This document shows positions 7,298-15,729 of a DNA stretch of 35,478 bases, piece by piece. Below the pieces are notes generated by a model, which saw only the letters and a list, made by a program, of their open reading frames with translations, was not told the DNA's origin and ran no database searches. This stretch comes from Oscillospiraceae bacterium. GTDB taxonomy: Bacteria > Bacillota_A > Clostridia > Oscillospirales > Oscillospiraceae. Position 1 is the stretch's first letter. Every line of letters begins with the position of its first letter. The DNA is taken from positions 1-35,478 of the forward strand of contig JAFUPG010000059.1 in NCBI GenBank assembly GCA_017481325.1. Direction: 5' to 3'. The position numbers and the translations under genes are program-made.

Positions 7298-8713
7298 ATG
7301 GCTGTTTTAGAGCATCTGCAGCCCAAGGAAGTGCTGCATTATTTTGAGGAAATTTGCGCCATTCCCCACGGCTCCGGGGATACCAAGCGGATTTCCGACT
7401 ACTGCGTGGCCTTTGCCAAGGCACATGAACTGAACTATGTGCAGGACGAAAACAACAATGTGGTCATCTACAAGCCCGCCGCTCCCGGCTACGAGACCCA
7501 CCCTACGGTGATCCTTCAGGGACACCTGGACATGGTCTGTGAGAAGGATGCGGATTGCGATATCGACTTCAGCAAGGACGGCCTGCGCCTGCGGCAGGAC
7601 GGCACGGATATCTATGCCGAGGGCACGACTCTGGGCGGCGACGACGGCATCGCCGTAGCCTATGCCCTGGCCCTTTTGGCAGATCCCAATGCCAAGCACC
7701 CCGCTCTGGAGGCGGTTTTTACCGTAGACGAGGAGATCGGCATGTTGGGTGCCGATGCCATGGACATGTCCGTGCTGAAGGGTAGATTGCTTCTGAACTG
7801 CGACTCCGAGGACGAGGGCGTTCTCACTGTCAGCTGCGCCGGCGGCGCTACCTCCCGTCTCAGCCTGCCCTTAGAGCGTGAGGCGCTCGGCGGCAAAGTG
7901 CTGCGGGTCAGCGTAGAAAAGCTCATCGGCGGCCACAGCGGCGTGGAGATCAACCGTGGCAGAGCCAATGCCAACAAGATTCTGGCGGCAGTTTTGCAGC
8001 AGATCCCTCTGCGCCTGATCTCCATTGCGGGCGGCAGCAAGGATAATGCCATCCCACGTGCCTGTACCGCCTATGTGCTGACCGAAGCCTCCGAGGCAGC
8101 CTTCCATGAAGCCTATGCAGAAGTGAAAAAGAGCCTCCCCGAGACGGAAACCCAGGCAGAATTCACGGTCTGCCGGGCAGAATGTGCCTTGCAGCCTTTG
8201 ACTGCTGCCTCTTCCAAGGCCTTCCTGGGACTTCTGAACGATCTGCCCAACGGTGTGCAGAAGATGAGCACCGATATTGAAGGTCTGGTGCAGACCTCCC
8301 TGAACCTGGGCATCTTAAAGACCGGCGAGGGTGAAGCGGTCATGACCTTCTCCGTCCGCAGCAGCGTCAACACGGAGAAGCAGGAACTGATCGGCAAACT
8401 CAAGACCCTGGCAGAGACCTACGGCGCTGTCTACAGCCAGTCCGGCGAGTATCCTGCCTGGGAGTACCGCAAGGAGTCCACTCTCCGGGACACCATGGTC
8501 AGAGCTTATGAGGAACTCTACGGCACCAAGCCCGTGGTGGAGGCTATCCATGCCGGTCTGGAGTGCGGTATTTTCTCCGACCGCCTGCCCGGTCTGGATG
8601 CGGTGTCTTTCGGCCCCAAAATGCAGGATATCCACACCAGCCGTGAGCGCCTGAACATCGCCTCCGTAGAGCGCACCTGGCACTACCTGCGCTGCGTACT
8701 GGAAATGCTTTGA
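7298..8713 (+). CDS. pepD: Aminoacyl-histidine dipeptidase (M20, PepD type)
   Basis: A 471-aa cytosolic M20 metallopeptidase that cleaves dipeptides such as Xaa-His. Metal and catalytic motifs are QGHLDMV (His, catalytic Asp), TLGGDDGI (bridging Asp), VDEEIGMLG (catalytic and metal-binding Glu), LLNCDSEDEG and the C-terminal AIHAGLECG with the metal-binding His near the end (IHTSRERL). A lid/dimerisation domain is inserted in the middle (GGHSGVEINRGRANA). Full length. GAAGGAGG precedes the ATG. It probably shares the transcript of truA and ends in a strong terminator. Confidence 0.93.
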   Translation: MAVLEHLQPKEVLHYFEEICAIPHGSGDTKRISDYCVAFAKAHELNYVQDENNNVVIYKPAAPGYETHPTVILQGHLDMVCEKDADCDIDFSKDGLRLRQDGTDIYAEGTTLGGDDGIAVAYALALLADPNAKHPALEAVFTVDEEIGMLGADAMDMSVLKGRLLLNCDSEDEGVLTVSCAGGATSRLSLPLEREALGGKVLRVSVEKLIGGHSGVEINRGRANANKILAAVLQQIPLRLISIAGGSKDNAIPRACTAYVLTEASEAAFHEAYAEVKKSLPETETQAEFTVCRAECALQPLTAASSKAFLGLLNDLPNGVQKMSTDIEGLVQTSLNLGILKTGEGEAVMTFSVRSSVNTEKQELIGKLKTLAETYGAVYSQSGEYPAWEYRKESTLRDTMVRAYEELYGTKPVVEAIHAGLECGIFSDRLPGLDAVSFGPKMQDIHTSRERLNIASVERTWHYLRCVLEML

Positions 8714-8723
8714 TTGTGGATAA

Positions 8724-8766
8724 AACAGCGCAACGGACTTTCAAACCGGAAGTCCGTTGTGCTGTT
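8724..8766 (+). terminator. Terminator after pepD
   Basis: A 17-bp stem, AACAGCGCAACGGACTT with AAGTCCGTTGTGCTGTT (one G-T wobble), loop of nine bases, followed by GTTATTAT. It lies between two convergent genes and may serve both. Confidence 0.8.
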
Positions 8767-8795
8767 GTTATTATAACAAATGCCTTGTTCAAATG

Positions 8796-9122
8796 CTATG
8801 CCGGCCCCTGTAATGATATCTCGCAGGAATCGAAGCGATACTCATATTCGTTTTCACTGCCCCAAACAGATTTGTAATTATATGAAACAGTTGCCCTATA
8901 AATATTGGTGATGCGTTCTCCTTCAACTCTGATCGTAAATACATAGGTTACACGGTAGTTGCATAGACTGCATGTGTCAATCTGAGTTTTGTCCAGTATT
9001 TTTGGCGTTTCTTGCGTTTCACGTTTTGAAAAACCAAACTCGTCGGCAATATCGTCGATGCAACCGGTGAATAATGCGAGAACCAGAGTCAAAGTGAGAA
9101 GTGTAACAATAAGTTTTTTCAA
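8796..9122 (-). CDS. Small lipoprotein, unknown function
   Basis: A 108-aa predicted lipoprotein. Residues 1-17 are a short basic-hydrophobic signal ending in the lipobox LFTGC, so the Cys should be lipid-modified and the protein held on the outer face of the membrane. The mature part has a CSLC pair and beta-rich sequence (VTYVFTIRVEG, YRATVSYNYKS, YEYRFDSCEI). The start is TTG at 9122 with GGAGG seven bases upstream. Codon use is more AT-rich than in neighbouring housekeeping genes, suggesting an accessory gene. No named family. Confidence 0.8.
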   Translation of the reverse strand: MKKLIVTLLTLTLVLALFTGCIDDIADEFGFSKRETQETPKILDKTQIDTCSLCNYRVTYVFTIRVEGERITNIYRATVSYNYKSVWGSENEYEYRFDSCEISLQGPA

Positions 9123-9135
9123 AGAGCAACCTCCG

Positions 9136-9330
9136 TCACCACGGCCTGTTCATTTGGGGATGGGCATAACCGTGAATGGTCATCCGTGCTTTTTGAATTG
9201 CTTCCCGGAAAGCTGCTTCTTCACCTGCTTCCAATGTCCGCATATCATTGCAAATAGATACTCCCTGCATAGAGATTTCAAAAAATGCTCTGCGGCTTTT
9301 AATAAAACGAAACACAAAGAATCCACTCAA
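9136..9330 (-). CDS. Possible small protein upstream of the lipoprotein gene
   Basis: An open frame of 64 aa from a TTG at 9330, or 44 aa from the ATG at 9270; neither has a clear ribosome site. The later part (EAGEEAAFREAIQKARM) is helix-like with plausible codon use, and it ends 13 bases before the lipoprotein gene. It overlaps the start of the divergent HTH gene by one base if the TTG is used. It could equally be a leader or remnant. Confidence 0.35.
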   Translation of the reverse strand: MSGFFVFRFIKSRRAFFEISMQGVSICNDMRTLEAGEEAAFREAIQKARMTIHGYAHPQMNRPW

Positions 9331-9533
9331 TGCAAAATTTGTGGAAGATCATGAAGGATCGTGGAATTACCCAATATACCCTTATCAAGCATTACCACAT
9401 TAGACCGGGACAGCTTACCCGACTGAAACGAAATGAAAGCGTTAGCACTCATACGTTGGAAGTTTTTTGTAAAATACTGAACTGCCAATTCGGTGACATT
9501 GTGACATATATTGAAGATGATGTGGAGAAATAG
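9330..9533 (+). CDS. Small XRE/Cro-type HTH regulator
   Basis: A 67-aa protein consisting of a single helix-turn-helix domain of the short Cro/CI-like type. The pattern LWKIMKDRGITQYTLIKHY then IRPGQLTRLKRN then LEVFCKILNCQFGDIVTYI matches the five-helix layout, with the recognition helix near residues 27-35. No effector domain is present. The ATG at 9330 keeps the conserved Leu-Trp of the first helix; an ATG at 9351 with GGAAG upstream would remove it. It is divergent from the lipoprotein gene, so it may regulate that region. The DNA target is unknown. Confidence 0.85.
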   Translation: MQNLWKIMKDRGITQYTLIKHYHIRPGQLTRLKRNESVSTHTLEVFCKILNCQFGDIVTYIEDDVEK

Positions 9534-9535
9534 CG

Positions 9536-9571
9536 TAAAAAGGACTTCCAATATGTATCGGAAGTCCTTTT
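9536..9571. terminator. Bidirectional terminator between the HTH gene and galT
   Basis: AAAAAGGACTTCC (9537-9549) pairs with GGAAGTCCTTTT (9560-9571) around a ten-base loop. T runs on both strands suit the two convergent genes. Confidence 0.8.
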
Positions 9572-9608
9572 GGCTATAGTGGGTTTATTCAGATCGTTTT
9601 CGCTGACA

Positions 9609-11096
9609 TTATTGGTTTACGTAGGCCAGGAAACGGAGGAAGGCGGCCTGGCCGGCCTCGTTCCGCTTGTAGACACCGGCATCCTGCAGAACCTTGCAGA
9701 ACACAGCGCCTACCTCCTGCTGCAGGATCTCCTGGGTGTTCTCAGCAGTAAAAACATACTTTTTCTGCAGCTGTGCAACCCAGGGGCCGTGCTTAAGCAG
9801 GGGCTCCTGCTTCAAAAGCTCGGGCTTCTCCAAAATGGCGGTTTGAAGCTGCTGCAATTCTGTCTTCAACCGGGCGGGAAGTACGGCCAGACCCATGACC
9901 TCGATGAGGCCGATGTTCTCCTTTTTAATATGGTGCAGCTCCTCGTGGGGATGGTACAGCCCCAGGGGATGTTCTTCGGTGGTCAGGTTGTTGCGCAGCA
10001 CCAGATCCAGCTCGAATTTGCCGTCACGCATTCTGGCAATGGGGGTAATGGTGTTGTGAGGCACGCCTTCGGTTTCTGCGTAGATGCAGGCATTTTCGTC
10101 GGTGTAGCCTCGCCATGCCAGAAGGATCTTGTCTGCCAACCGGATCAGCTGTTCACGATCTTCGCCGGAGAGGCGGATCACAGACATAGGCCAGCGGACA
10201 ATGCCTGCCGAAACACCTTCAAAACCCTTGAACACAAATTCCGTCTCCACCGGCGCTTCTGCCATGGGGAAGGAGTGCCTGCCGCCCTGGAAATGGTCGT
10301 GGCTCAGAATGGAGCCGCCCACAATGGGCAGATCGGCATTGGAGCCCACAAAGTAGTGGGGGAACTGCGCCACGAAGTCCAGCAGTTTGCAGAAGGCGGC
10401 ACGGTCGATTTTCATGGGGGTGTGCTGAGAATTAAAGGCGATGCAGTGCTCGTTGTAGTACACATAGGGGGAGTACTGCAGGAACCAGTCGGAGTTGTTG
10501 ATCCGCAGGGGGATAATGCGGTGATTCTGCCGGGCAGGATGATTCAAGCCGCCGGCATAGCCCTCGTTCTGGCAGCACAGCAGGCACTTGGGATAGCCGG
10601 ATTGCGGGGCATTCTTTGCCGCAGCAATGGCACGGGGATCCTTCTCCGGTTTGGAGAGATTGATGGTGATCTCCAAAGCGCCATATTCGGAGGGATAAAG
10701 CCATTTCATATCCTTGGCAATGCGATCCCGACGGATGTAGTTGCTGTTTCGGCTCAGGTCATAGTACCAGTCGGTTGCCTTTTTCGGATCCCCGGCATAG
10801 AGGCTGCGGAATGTTCTGCGAACCTCGTGGGGAAGGGGCATCAGAGCGCCCATCAAATCCGTATCAAAAAGATCTCTTGCCACCTGATGATCGTCAACAA
10901 GCCCACGGGAGACGGCAAAATCCGTCAGCTTCTCCAAAACCTCATGGAGAGGCAGCTGCAATTTCTCCTCCGGTTCTGTGAGATCCGCCTCTTTCAGAAG
11001 CTGTCCCAGACGGTTCACCGCCCAGATGCGGTCTTCCTGCTCAATGAGCTTTGTGTCAATGGCGTAATCCGCCAAGGCATAGATGTATCGGTTCAT
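9609..11096 (-). CDS. galT: UDP-glucose--hexose-1-phosphate uridylyltransferase (class II GalT)
   Basis: A 495-aa GalT of the longer Firmicutes class, which transfers UMP between UDP-glucose and galactose-1-phosphate in the Leloir pathway. Family features are WYYDLSRNSNYIR, CLLCCQNEGYAG and the region GGSILSHDHFQGGRH, where the HDHFQGG segment contains the catalytic histidine region. The length fits this class and exceeds the ~350 aa of the enterobacterial type. Its ATG overlaps the galK stop codon in ATGA, so it is translationally coupled to galK. No galE or galactose transporter lies in the window. Confidence 0.95.
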   Translation of the reverse strand: MNRYIYALADYAIDTKLIEQEDRIWAVNRLGQLLKEADLTEPEEKLQLPLHEVLEKLTDFAVSRGLVDDHQVARDLFDTDLMGALMPLPHEVRRTFRSLYAGDPKKATDWYYDLSRNSNYIRRDRIAKDMKWLYPSEYGALEITINLSKPEKDPRAIAAAKNAPQSGYPKCLLCCQNEGYAGGLNHPARQNHRIIPLRINNSDWFLQYSPYVYYNEHCIAFNSQHTPMKIDRAAFCKLLDFVAQFPHYFVGSNADLPIVGGSILSHDHFQGGRHSFPMAEAPVETEFVFKGFEGVSAGIVRWPMSVIRLSGEDREQLIRLADKILLAWRGYTDENACIYAETEGVPHNTITPIARMRDGKFELDLVLRNNLTTEEHPLGLYHPHEELHHIKKENIGLIEVMGLAVLPARLKTELQQLQTAILEKPELLKQEPLLKHGPWVAQLQKKYVFTAENTQEILQQEVGAVFCKVLQDAGVYKRNEAGQAAFLRFLAYVNQ

Positions 11097-12277
11097 TTGT
11101 ATTCCTCCATCAGAATACCGCCCTCCTTGCGGATGGTCAGCACATGGCAGCTTCCCTCGCCCAGCACGGCCTCCATACAGGAACAGAAGGTCTCCAGCAA
11201 ACTATGGGGCACAAAGGCCTGGATCGTACCGGCAAAACCGCCGCCGTGGACACGGACAGCGCCCTGGCCACCCAGCAGCTTTTCCGCCAAAGTCAAAGCA
11301 AAGGCCAACTCCTGCATCCGGTTGTGACCCTCGGGGATCACATTCTGCAGCAGCCGCCAGGAGGAACTGCCGGAGGCAGTAACCAGTGTCAGGAAGCGGT
11401 CAAAATCCCCCTCCTGCAGCGCCTGCACCTGCTGCTGCACCCGTTTGTTCTCCTCAAAGAAATGGATGCTCCGCAGAACGGCACGGTCACCGACTGTTTT
11501 CCAAAGTTGGGGAAGGTTTGTGTAGAATGTTTCTTCCGGCAGCTCCCGCAGGACTTCCACGCCGAAATAATTGCAAACGGCCTTCATCTCACCGGGGATG
11601 GAGGCATAGAGCTCCGTCAGGCCGGCATGGTCAGCGCCGGAGTCGATGATGCACAGGTCGTAGCCGAAAGCGTCCAGATCCAGCGCCAGAGGTGTCAGCG
11701 CAGGCGCATTGGGATCGGCAAAATCAATGGCGACGGTGTTGCCCACGCTGGAGGCCATCTGATCCATCAGGCCGCAGGGCTTGCCGAAGTAGACATTCTC
11801 CGCATACTGACCGATCTGAGCGATCTTCGGGGCGGTGCAGCCGCAGCCCCAGAGCGTATTCATAATCACGCCCATCAGCACCTCGAAGGCCGCAGAGGAG
11901 CTTAATCCGCTGCCGGGCAGCACGGTGGAGGTCACATAGCAGTCAAAACCGCAGGTTTCCTTGGCAAGCGGTGTCAAGGCAGCTGCCACGCCACGGATCA
12001 GAGAGAGGGTCGTGCCATACTCCGCCTCAGAGGGTTCTTCGACAGGCAGCGCCACGGTGCAGAGAGGATAGCCCTCCGAGAGAACACGGATGCAGTTTTC
12101 CCCGTTCTTGCTGACGGCGGCACGGCTGTCTAAGTTCACGGCTGCTGCCAGCACACAGCCACGCTGGTGGTCAGTGTGATTGCCGCTGAGCTCCGTGCGG
12201 CCGGGGGCGGAGAAAACCCACCGTGCCTCATGGCCGAAATGTTGTAAAAATTGTGCTTTCATTTGTTCATTTCTCAT
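11093..12277 (-). CDS. galK: Galactokinase
   Basis: A 394-aa GHMP-family kinase that phosphorylates galactose with ATP to galactose-1-phosphate. Motifs are the galactokinase signature PGRTELSGNHTDHQ near residue 25, the ATP-binding GHMP motif PGSGLSSSAAFEV, the catalytic Asp region CGLMDQMASSVG and the C-terminal VHGGGFAGTIQAF. AAGGAG lies eight bases before the ATG. It is the first gene of the galK-galT operon. Confidence 0.96.
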   Translation of the reverse strand: MRNEQMKAQFLQHFGHEARWVFSAPGRTELSGNHTDHQRGCVLAAAVNLDSRAAVSKNGENCIRVLSEGYPLCTVALPVEEPSEAEYGTTLSLIRGVAAALTPLAKETCGFDCYVTSTVLPGSGLSSSAAFEVLMGVIMNTLWGCGCTAPKIAQIGQYAENVYFGKPCGLMDQMASSVGNTVAIDFADPNAPALTPLALDLDAFGYDLCIIDSGADHAGLTELYASIPGEMKAVCNYFGVEVLRELPEETFYTNLPQLWKTVGDRAVLRSIHFFEENKRVQQQVQALQEGDFDRFLTLVTASGSSSWRLLQNVIPEGHNRMQELAFALTLAEKLLGGQGAVRVHGGGFAGTIQAFVPHSLLETFCSCMEAVLGEGSCHVLTIRKEGGILMEEYK

Positions 12278-12312
12278 AGAGTTCGCTCCTTATTATGTAT
12301 TGTCCAACTCAT

Positions 12313-12341
12313 ATTATAGCATCTTTCCCGGGAATATGCAA
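12313..12341 (-). promoter_or_regulatory. Promoter of galK-galT
   Basis: On the minus strand TTGCAT (12336-12341), a 17-base spacer and TATAAT (12313-12318), about 36 bases upstream of the galK start codon. I see no clear operator. Confidence 0.7.
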
Positions 12342-12422
12342 TGACAGAAAACGGTAGTCTCTACGTAATCCAGGGGCATTTCTCTGCCTTTGGCGGCATA
12401 TAGCTTAGTAGGTGGTGAGACT

Positions 12423-12698
12423 ATGTGCAACCGATTCACGAAACTCAAGTGCAAAGAGGTCATCAACGTCTGCGACGGCTGCCGTCTGGGCTACGTGTCC
12501 GATGTGGAGGTGGATTGCAAATGCGGCCAGATCACAGCAATCATTGTTCCGGGGCCCTGTAAGCTCTTCGGCTTCGGTCGGCAGGAGGATTATGTGATCC
12601 CCTGGCATTGCATCCGGAATATTGGGGATGATATTATTCTGATTGAGGGGGATCTGAGCAAGTTCCGCTTGCCAAGAGGGAAAAAGGACTTATTTTGA
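12423..12698 (+). CDS. YlmC/YmxH-family PRC-barrel sporulation protein
   Basis: A 91-aa protein of the YlmC/YmxH family, small PRC-barrel-like proteins conserved in endospore formers. Diagnostic features are KEVINVCDGCRLGYVSDVE, the DCKCGQITAIIVPG strand and VIPWHCIRNIGDDIILIE. Three Cys near the centre are usual in the family. The ATG at 12423 follows AGGTGGTGAGACT; the TTG at 12390 has no ribosome site. Exact function is unknown. It stands alone, between the divergent galK promoter and the rpsB promoter. Confidence 0.88.
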   Translation: MCNRFTKLKCKEVINVCDGCRLGYVSDVEVDCKCGQITAIIVPGPCKLFGFGRQEDYVIPWHCIRNIGDDIILIEGDLSKFRLPRGKKDLF

Positions 12699-12730
12699 CG
12701 GAAATAATTTAAAAAATCTAAAAAAAGTAC

Positions 12731-12759
12731 TTGCAAAATAGGAACGATCAGGCTATAAT
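12731..12759 (+). promoter_or_regulatory. Strong promoter of rpsB-tsf
   Basis: TTGCAA (12731-12736), a 17-base spacer and TATAAT (12754-12759), followed by a ~125-base leader before rpsB. Confidence 0.85.
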
Positions 12760-12765
12760 AATACG

Positions 12766-12889
12766 GCGCAAAAAGCGCTATATTATCCAAACCACACATT
12801 TCGGGATTTTCCGTCCCAGTGCCGCCCCAAAAGCGGTGGACGGGGGAGATGAGCGAAATGGCGGTCAAAACGAAAAGGAGAAACAAAAA
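12766..12889 (+). promoter_or_regulatory. Structured leader of rpsB
   Basis: This 5' untranslated region contains a two-part stem: CCGTCC pairs with GGACGG, and inside it GCCGC pairs with GCGGT around CCCAAAA (about 12810-12844). Ribosomal protein leaders often carry autoregulatory structures; whether S2 binds here is an inference from position and fold only. AAAAGGAG follows, before the ATG. Confidence 0.45.
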
Positions 12890-13621
12890 ATGGCAGTCGT
12901 ATCCATGAAGTCCCTGCTGGAAGCAGGCGTCCACTTTGGTCACCAGACCAGAAGATGGAACCCCAAGATGGCTCCCTACATCTACACCGAGCGTAACGGT
13001 ATCTACATCATCGACCTGCAGAAGACCGTTAAGAAGATCGAGGAAGCTTACAACTTTATCCGTGAGCTGGCAGCTAACGGCGAGAACGTTCTCTTCGTCG
13101 GCACCAAGAAGCAGGCTCAGGACGCTATCAAGGAAGAGTCCGCACGTGTGGGTCAGTACTATGTCAACGCTCGTTGGCTGGGCGGCATGATGACCAACTT
13201 CAAGACCATGCGTACCCGTATCGACCGTCTGGCTCAGCTGCGCAAGATGCAGGAAGACGGCACCTTAGCAATGCTCCCCAAGAAGGAAGTTATCAAGCTG
13301 GAAGGCGAGATCGCCAAGCTGGAGAAGTACCTGGGCGGCGTGAAGGAAATGAAGAAGCTCCCCGGCGCTCTGTTCATCGTTGACCCCCGCAAGGAGCGTA
13401 ACGCTATTGCTGAGGCCCGCAAGCTGCACATCCCCATCGTTGCCATCGTTGACACCAACTGCGATCCCGACGAGATCGACTACGTCATCCCCGGCAATGA
13501 CGACGCTATCCGTGCTATCCGCCTGATCGTTGCCACCATGGCCAACGCTATCCAGGAAGGCCGCCAGGGCGAGGCTCACGACGAGGCTCCCGCTGAGGCT
13601 ACCGAGGCTACCGCTGAATAA
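12890..13621 (+). CDS. rpsB: 30S ribosomal protein S2
   Basis: A 243-aa S2, a small-subunit protein that binds late in assembly and is needed for S1/mRNA docking. Signature segments are [61 protein letters not shown] and the C-terminal [23 protein letters not shown]. The tail is an Ala/Glu/Thr-rich extension. The start is ATG 12890 after AAAAGGAG; the longer open frame upstream covers the leader and is not translated. Strong codon bias (CGT, AAG, GCT) fits high expression. It is followed by tsf across an attenuator-like hairpin. Confidence 0.98.
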   Translation: MAVVSMKSLLEAGVHFGHQTRRWNPKMAPYIYTERNGIYIIDLQKTVKKIEEAYNFIRELAANGENVLFVGTKKQAQDAIKEESARVGQYYVNARWLGGMMTNFKTMRTRIDRLAQLRKMQEDGTLAMLPKKEVIKLEGEIAKLEKYLGGVKEMKKLPGALFIVDPRKERNAIAEARKLHIPIVAIVDTNCDPDEIDYVIPGNDDAIRAIRLIVATMANAIQEGRQGEAHDEAPAEATEATAE

Positions 13622-13628
13622 AAACATT

Positions 13629-13656
13629 AAAATGCCCGCCGCAAGACGGGCATTTT
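13629..13656 (+). terminator. Attenuator/terminator between rpsB and tsf
   Basis: A perfect 10-bp stem, AAAATGCCCG and CGGGCATTTT, with an 8-base loop and a T run, eight bases after the rpsB stop. It probably lowers tsf transcription relative to rpsB; no separate tsf promoter is visible. Confidence 0.75.
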
Positions 13657-13686
13657 CCAAAGATAACTAATAGGAGGAAATTTACT

Positions 13687-14613
13687 ATGGCATTTACTGC
13701 TGCTGATGTTAAGACCCTGCGTGAAATGACCAATGTCGGCATGATGGACTGCAAGAAGGCCCTCATGGCTACCGACGGCGATATGGACAAGGCTGTTGAC
13801 TGGCTCCGTGAGCAGGGTCTGGCCAAGGCTGCCAAGAAGGCCGGCCGTATCTCTGCCGAAGGCGTTGCTTACGCTGCTGTGTTCGGCAATGTTGGTGTTG
13901 CGATCGAAGTCAACGCTGAGACCGACTTCGCTTCCAAGACCCCCGCTTTCCTGGATCTGGTGAAGAACCTGGCCGAGTGCGTTGCTGTCAACGATCCCGC
14001 TGACGTAGACGCTCTGAAGGCTTGCACCTACCCCAACTCCAACCTGACCGTTACCGAGATCATGCAGGAGAAGGTCATGTCCATCGGCGAAAACCTGCAG
14101 ATCCGCCGTTTCTCCCGCTTCGCTGCCAACACCTCCGTTGCCTACGTCCACGCAGGCGGCACCCACGGTGTTCTGGTCAACCTGGCTGTGGAAGGCGACA
14201 TCGATGCTACCGAGCTGGGCAAGAACGTTGCTATGCAGATCGCTGCTATGAACCCCAAGTACTGGGACAAGGCTCTGGTTCCCCAGGCTGATATCGACAA
14301 GGAAATGGCTGTTCAGCTGTCCATCATGGACAACGATCCCAAGATGGCTTCCAAGCCCGCACAGCTGAAGGAAAAGATCGCTGCCGGCAAGATCAACGCT
14401 TTCTACAAGGAAAACTGCCTGCTGCAGCAGGACTTTGTCCGCTCCGACCTGTTCCAGGGCTCCGTTGAGGGCTACATTGCTGACGCTGCCAAGAAGCTGG
14501 GCGGCTCTGTGAAGTTTGTCGACGCCATCCACTATATCAAGGGCGAAGGCATCGAGAAGAAGCAGGAGAACTTCGCTGCCGAAGTCGCTGCTCAGATGAA
14601 CATGGGCAAGTAA
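13687..14613 (+). CDS. tsf: Elongation factor Ts
   Basis: A 308-aa EF-Ts, the guanine nucleotide exchange factor for EF-Tu. The N-terminal UBA-like module (VKTLREMTNVGMMDCKKAL) and the exchange motif EVNAETDFASK are clear. The core and dimerisation regions follow, including AMQIAAMNPKYW and the C-terminal FVDAIHYIKGEGIEKK. AGGAGG sits upstream of the ATG. It shares the rpsB transcript and the same high-expression codon bias. Confidence 0.98.
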   Translation: MAFTAADVKTLREMTNVGMMDCKKALMATDGDMDKAVDWLREQGLAKAAKKAGRISAEGVAYAAVFGNVGVAIEVNAETDFASKTPAFLDLVKNLAECVAVNDPADVDALKACTYPNSNLTVTEIMQEKVMSIGENLQIRRFSRFAANTSVAYVHAGGTHGVLVNLAVEGDIDATELGKNVAMQIAAMNPKYWDKALVPQADIDKEMAVQLSIMDNDPKMASKPAQLKEKIAAGKINAFYKENCLLQQDFVRSDLFQGSVEGYIADAAKKLGGSVKFVDAIHYIKGEGIEKKQENFAAEVAAQMNMGK

Positions 14614-14624
14614 TTCAATCATTC

Positions 14625-14656
14625 AAAACCGCTGAGAAAATTTTCTCGGCGGTTTT
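14625..14656 (+). terminator. Terminator of the rpsB-tsf operon
   Basis: A near-perfect 16-bp stem, AAAACCGCTGAGAAAA with TTTTCTCGGCGGTTTT (one T-G wobble) and almost no loop, 11 bases after the tsf stop. Confidence 0.85.
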
Positions 14657-14727
14657 GTGATTTTATCACGGATTTTTTAGAATAATGTGGTATACTGAAA
14701 TCAAAATAAACAGAAAGGATGTTCACT

Positions 14728-15528
14728 ATGGGATTTTTAACTGGAAAAACTGTCATCATTACAGGCGGCGGCAGAGCTACCCTCTCTGACGGCAGCTGCG
14801 GCTCCATCGGTTACGGTATCGCCACTGCTTTCGCCAAGGAGGGCGCAAATCTGGTGCTCACCGGCAGAAATCTGCAGAAGCTCCTGGATGCCAAGGAAGA
14901 GCTGGAGCGGCTCTATGGCATCAAAGTCCTGCCCTTGCAGGCGGATGTCTCCGCCGGACAGGACAACGAGGCCGTGGTGCAGGCGGTGATCGATGAGACG
15001 GTCAAAACCTTTGGCGGCATCGATGTGCTGATCAATAATGCTCAGGCCTCCGCCTCCGGCGTGCCTCTGGGGCAGCATACCACGCAGCAGTTTGACCTTG
15101 CGGTCTATTCCGGCCTCTACGCCACCTTCCACTATATGAAGGCCGCCTACCCCCACCTGGCCAAGAGCAAGGGCAGTGTCATCAATTTTGCCTCCGGTGC
15201 CGGTCTGTTCGGTAATTTCGGCCAGTGTGCCTATGCCGCTGCCAAGGAGGGTATCCGTGGTCTGAGCCGTGTGGCTGCGACGGAGTGGGGCAAGGACGGC
15301 ATCAATGTCAATGTGATCTGCCCCCTGGCCTGGACGGCGCAGCTGGAGAACTTCCAGAAAGCCTATCCCGAGGCCTTCGCCGCCAATGTAAAGATGCCTC
15401 CTATGGGTCACTACGGTGATGTGGAAAAGGAAATCGGCAGGGTATGTGTGCAGCTGAGCCATCCCGACTTCAAGTACCTCTCCGGCGAAACTTTGACCTT
15501 AGAGGGCGGCATGGGCTTAAGACCCTGA
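14728..15528 (+). CDS. Short-chain dehydrogenase/reductase
   Basis: A 266-aa classical SDR. Features are a Rossmann nucleotide-binding start (TVIITGGG), the LTGRNLQKL segment after strand 2, DVLINNAQAS after strand 4, the catalytic Ser in VINFASGAG and the YAAAK Tyr-Lys pair, then the SGETLTLEGG C-terminal motif. The cofactor loop is longer than usual, with GRATLSDGSCGSIGYGIA in place of GxxxGIG, recalling the SIxxGIA of FabI-type enoyl reductases. The substrate is unknown. AAAGGA precedes the ATG at 14728 by about nine bases; the ATG at 14719 overlaps that site. TATACT at 14691-14696 may be its -10. Monocistronic. Confidence 0.88.
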   Translation: MGFLTGKTVIITGGGRATLSDGSCGSIGYGIATAFAKEGANLVLTGRNLQKLLDAKEELERLYGIKVLPLQADVSAGQDNEAVVQAVIDETVKTFGGIDVLINNAQASASGVPLGQHTTQQFDLAVYSGLYATFHYMKAAYPHLAKSKGSVINFASGAGLFGNFGQCAYAAAKEGIRGLSRVAATEWGKDGINVNVICPLAWTAQLENFQKAYPEAFAANVKMPPMGHYGDVEKEIGRVCVQLSHPDFKYLSGETLTLEGGMGLRP

Positions 15529-15550
15529 CTCTCTGCCCCCACTGCTTCGT

Positions 15551-15589
15551 AAAAAGGGACGGTCTCCAATTACGAGACCGTCCCTTTTT
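15551..15589 (+). terminator. Strong terminator after the SDR gene
   Basis: A perfect 16-bp stem, AAAAAGGGACGGTCTC with GAGACCGTCCCTTTTT, with a 7-base loop and a T run. It lies just before the IS200-like element. Confidence 0.9.
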
Positions 15590-15660
15590 ATTTTGGCGGC
15601 TTGGGCCAAATAAACCCCCGGTTATACCGGGGGAAATAAAAACTTTAGTATATGCAATAA

Positions 15661-15725
15661 ATAACCTCCGATGATAGAATGGTAAAGGTTTGGCGACCGC
15701 ATTACCAAGAATCAACGGAGGTTAT
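15661..15725 (+). promoter_or_regulatory. tnpA leader hairpin hiding the ribosome site
   Basis: ATAACCTCCG (15661-15670) is the exact complement of CGGAGGTTAT (15716-15725), which contains the tnpA Shine-Dalgarno sequence a few bases before the ATG at 15730. Folding would hide the ribosome site. Known IS200 elements repress transposase translation with a leader stem of this kind. Confidence 0.7.
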
Positions 15726-15729
15726 AAAC

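Noticed and set aside
9570..11327. 585-aa open frame on the plus strand opposite galT and galK
   Set aside because: The opposite strand carries clear GalT and GalK; this frame has no family motifs and spans a gene boundary.
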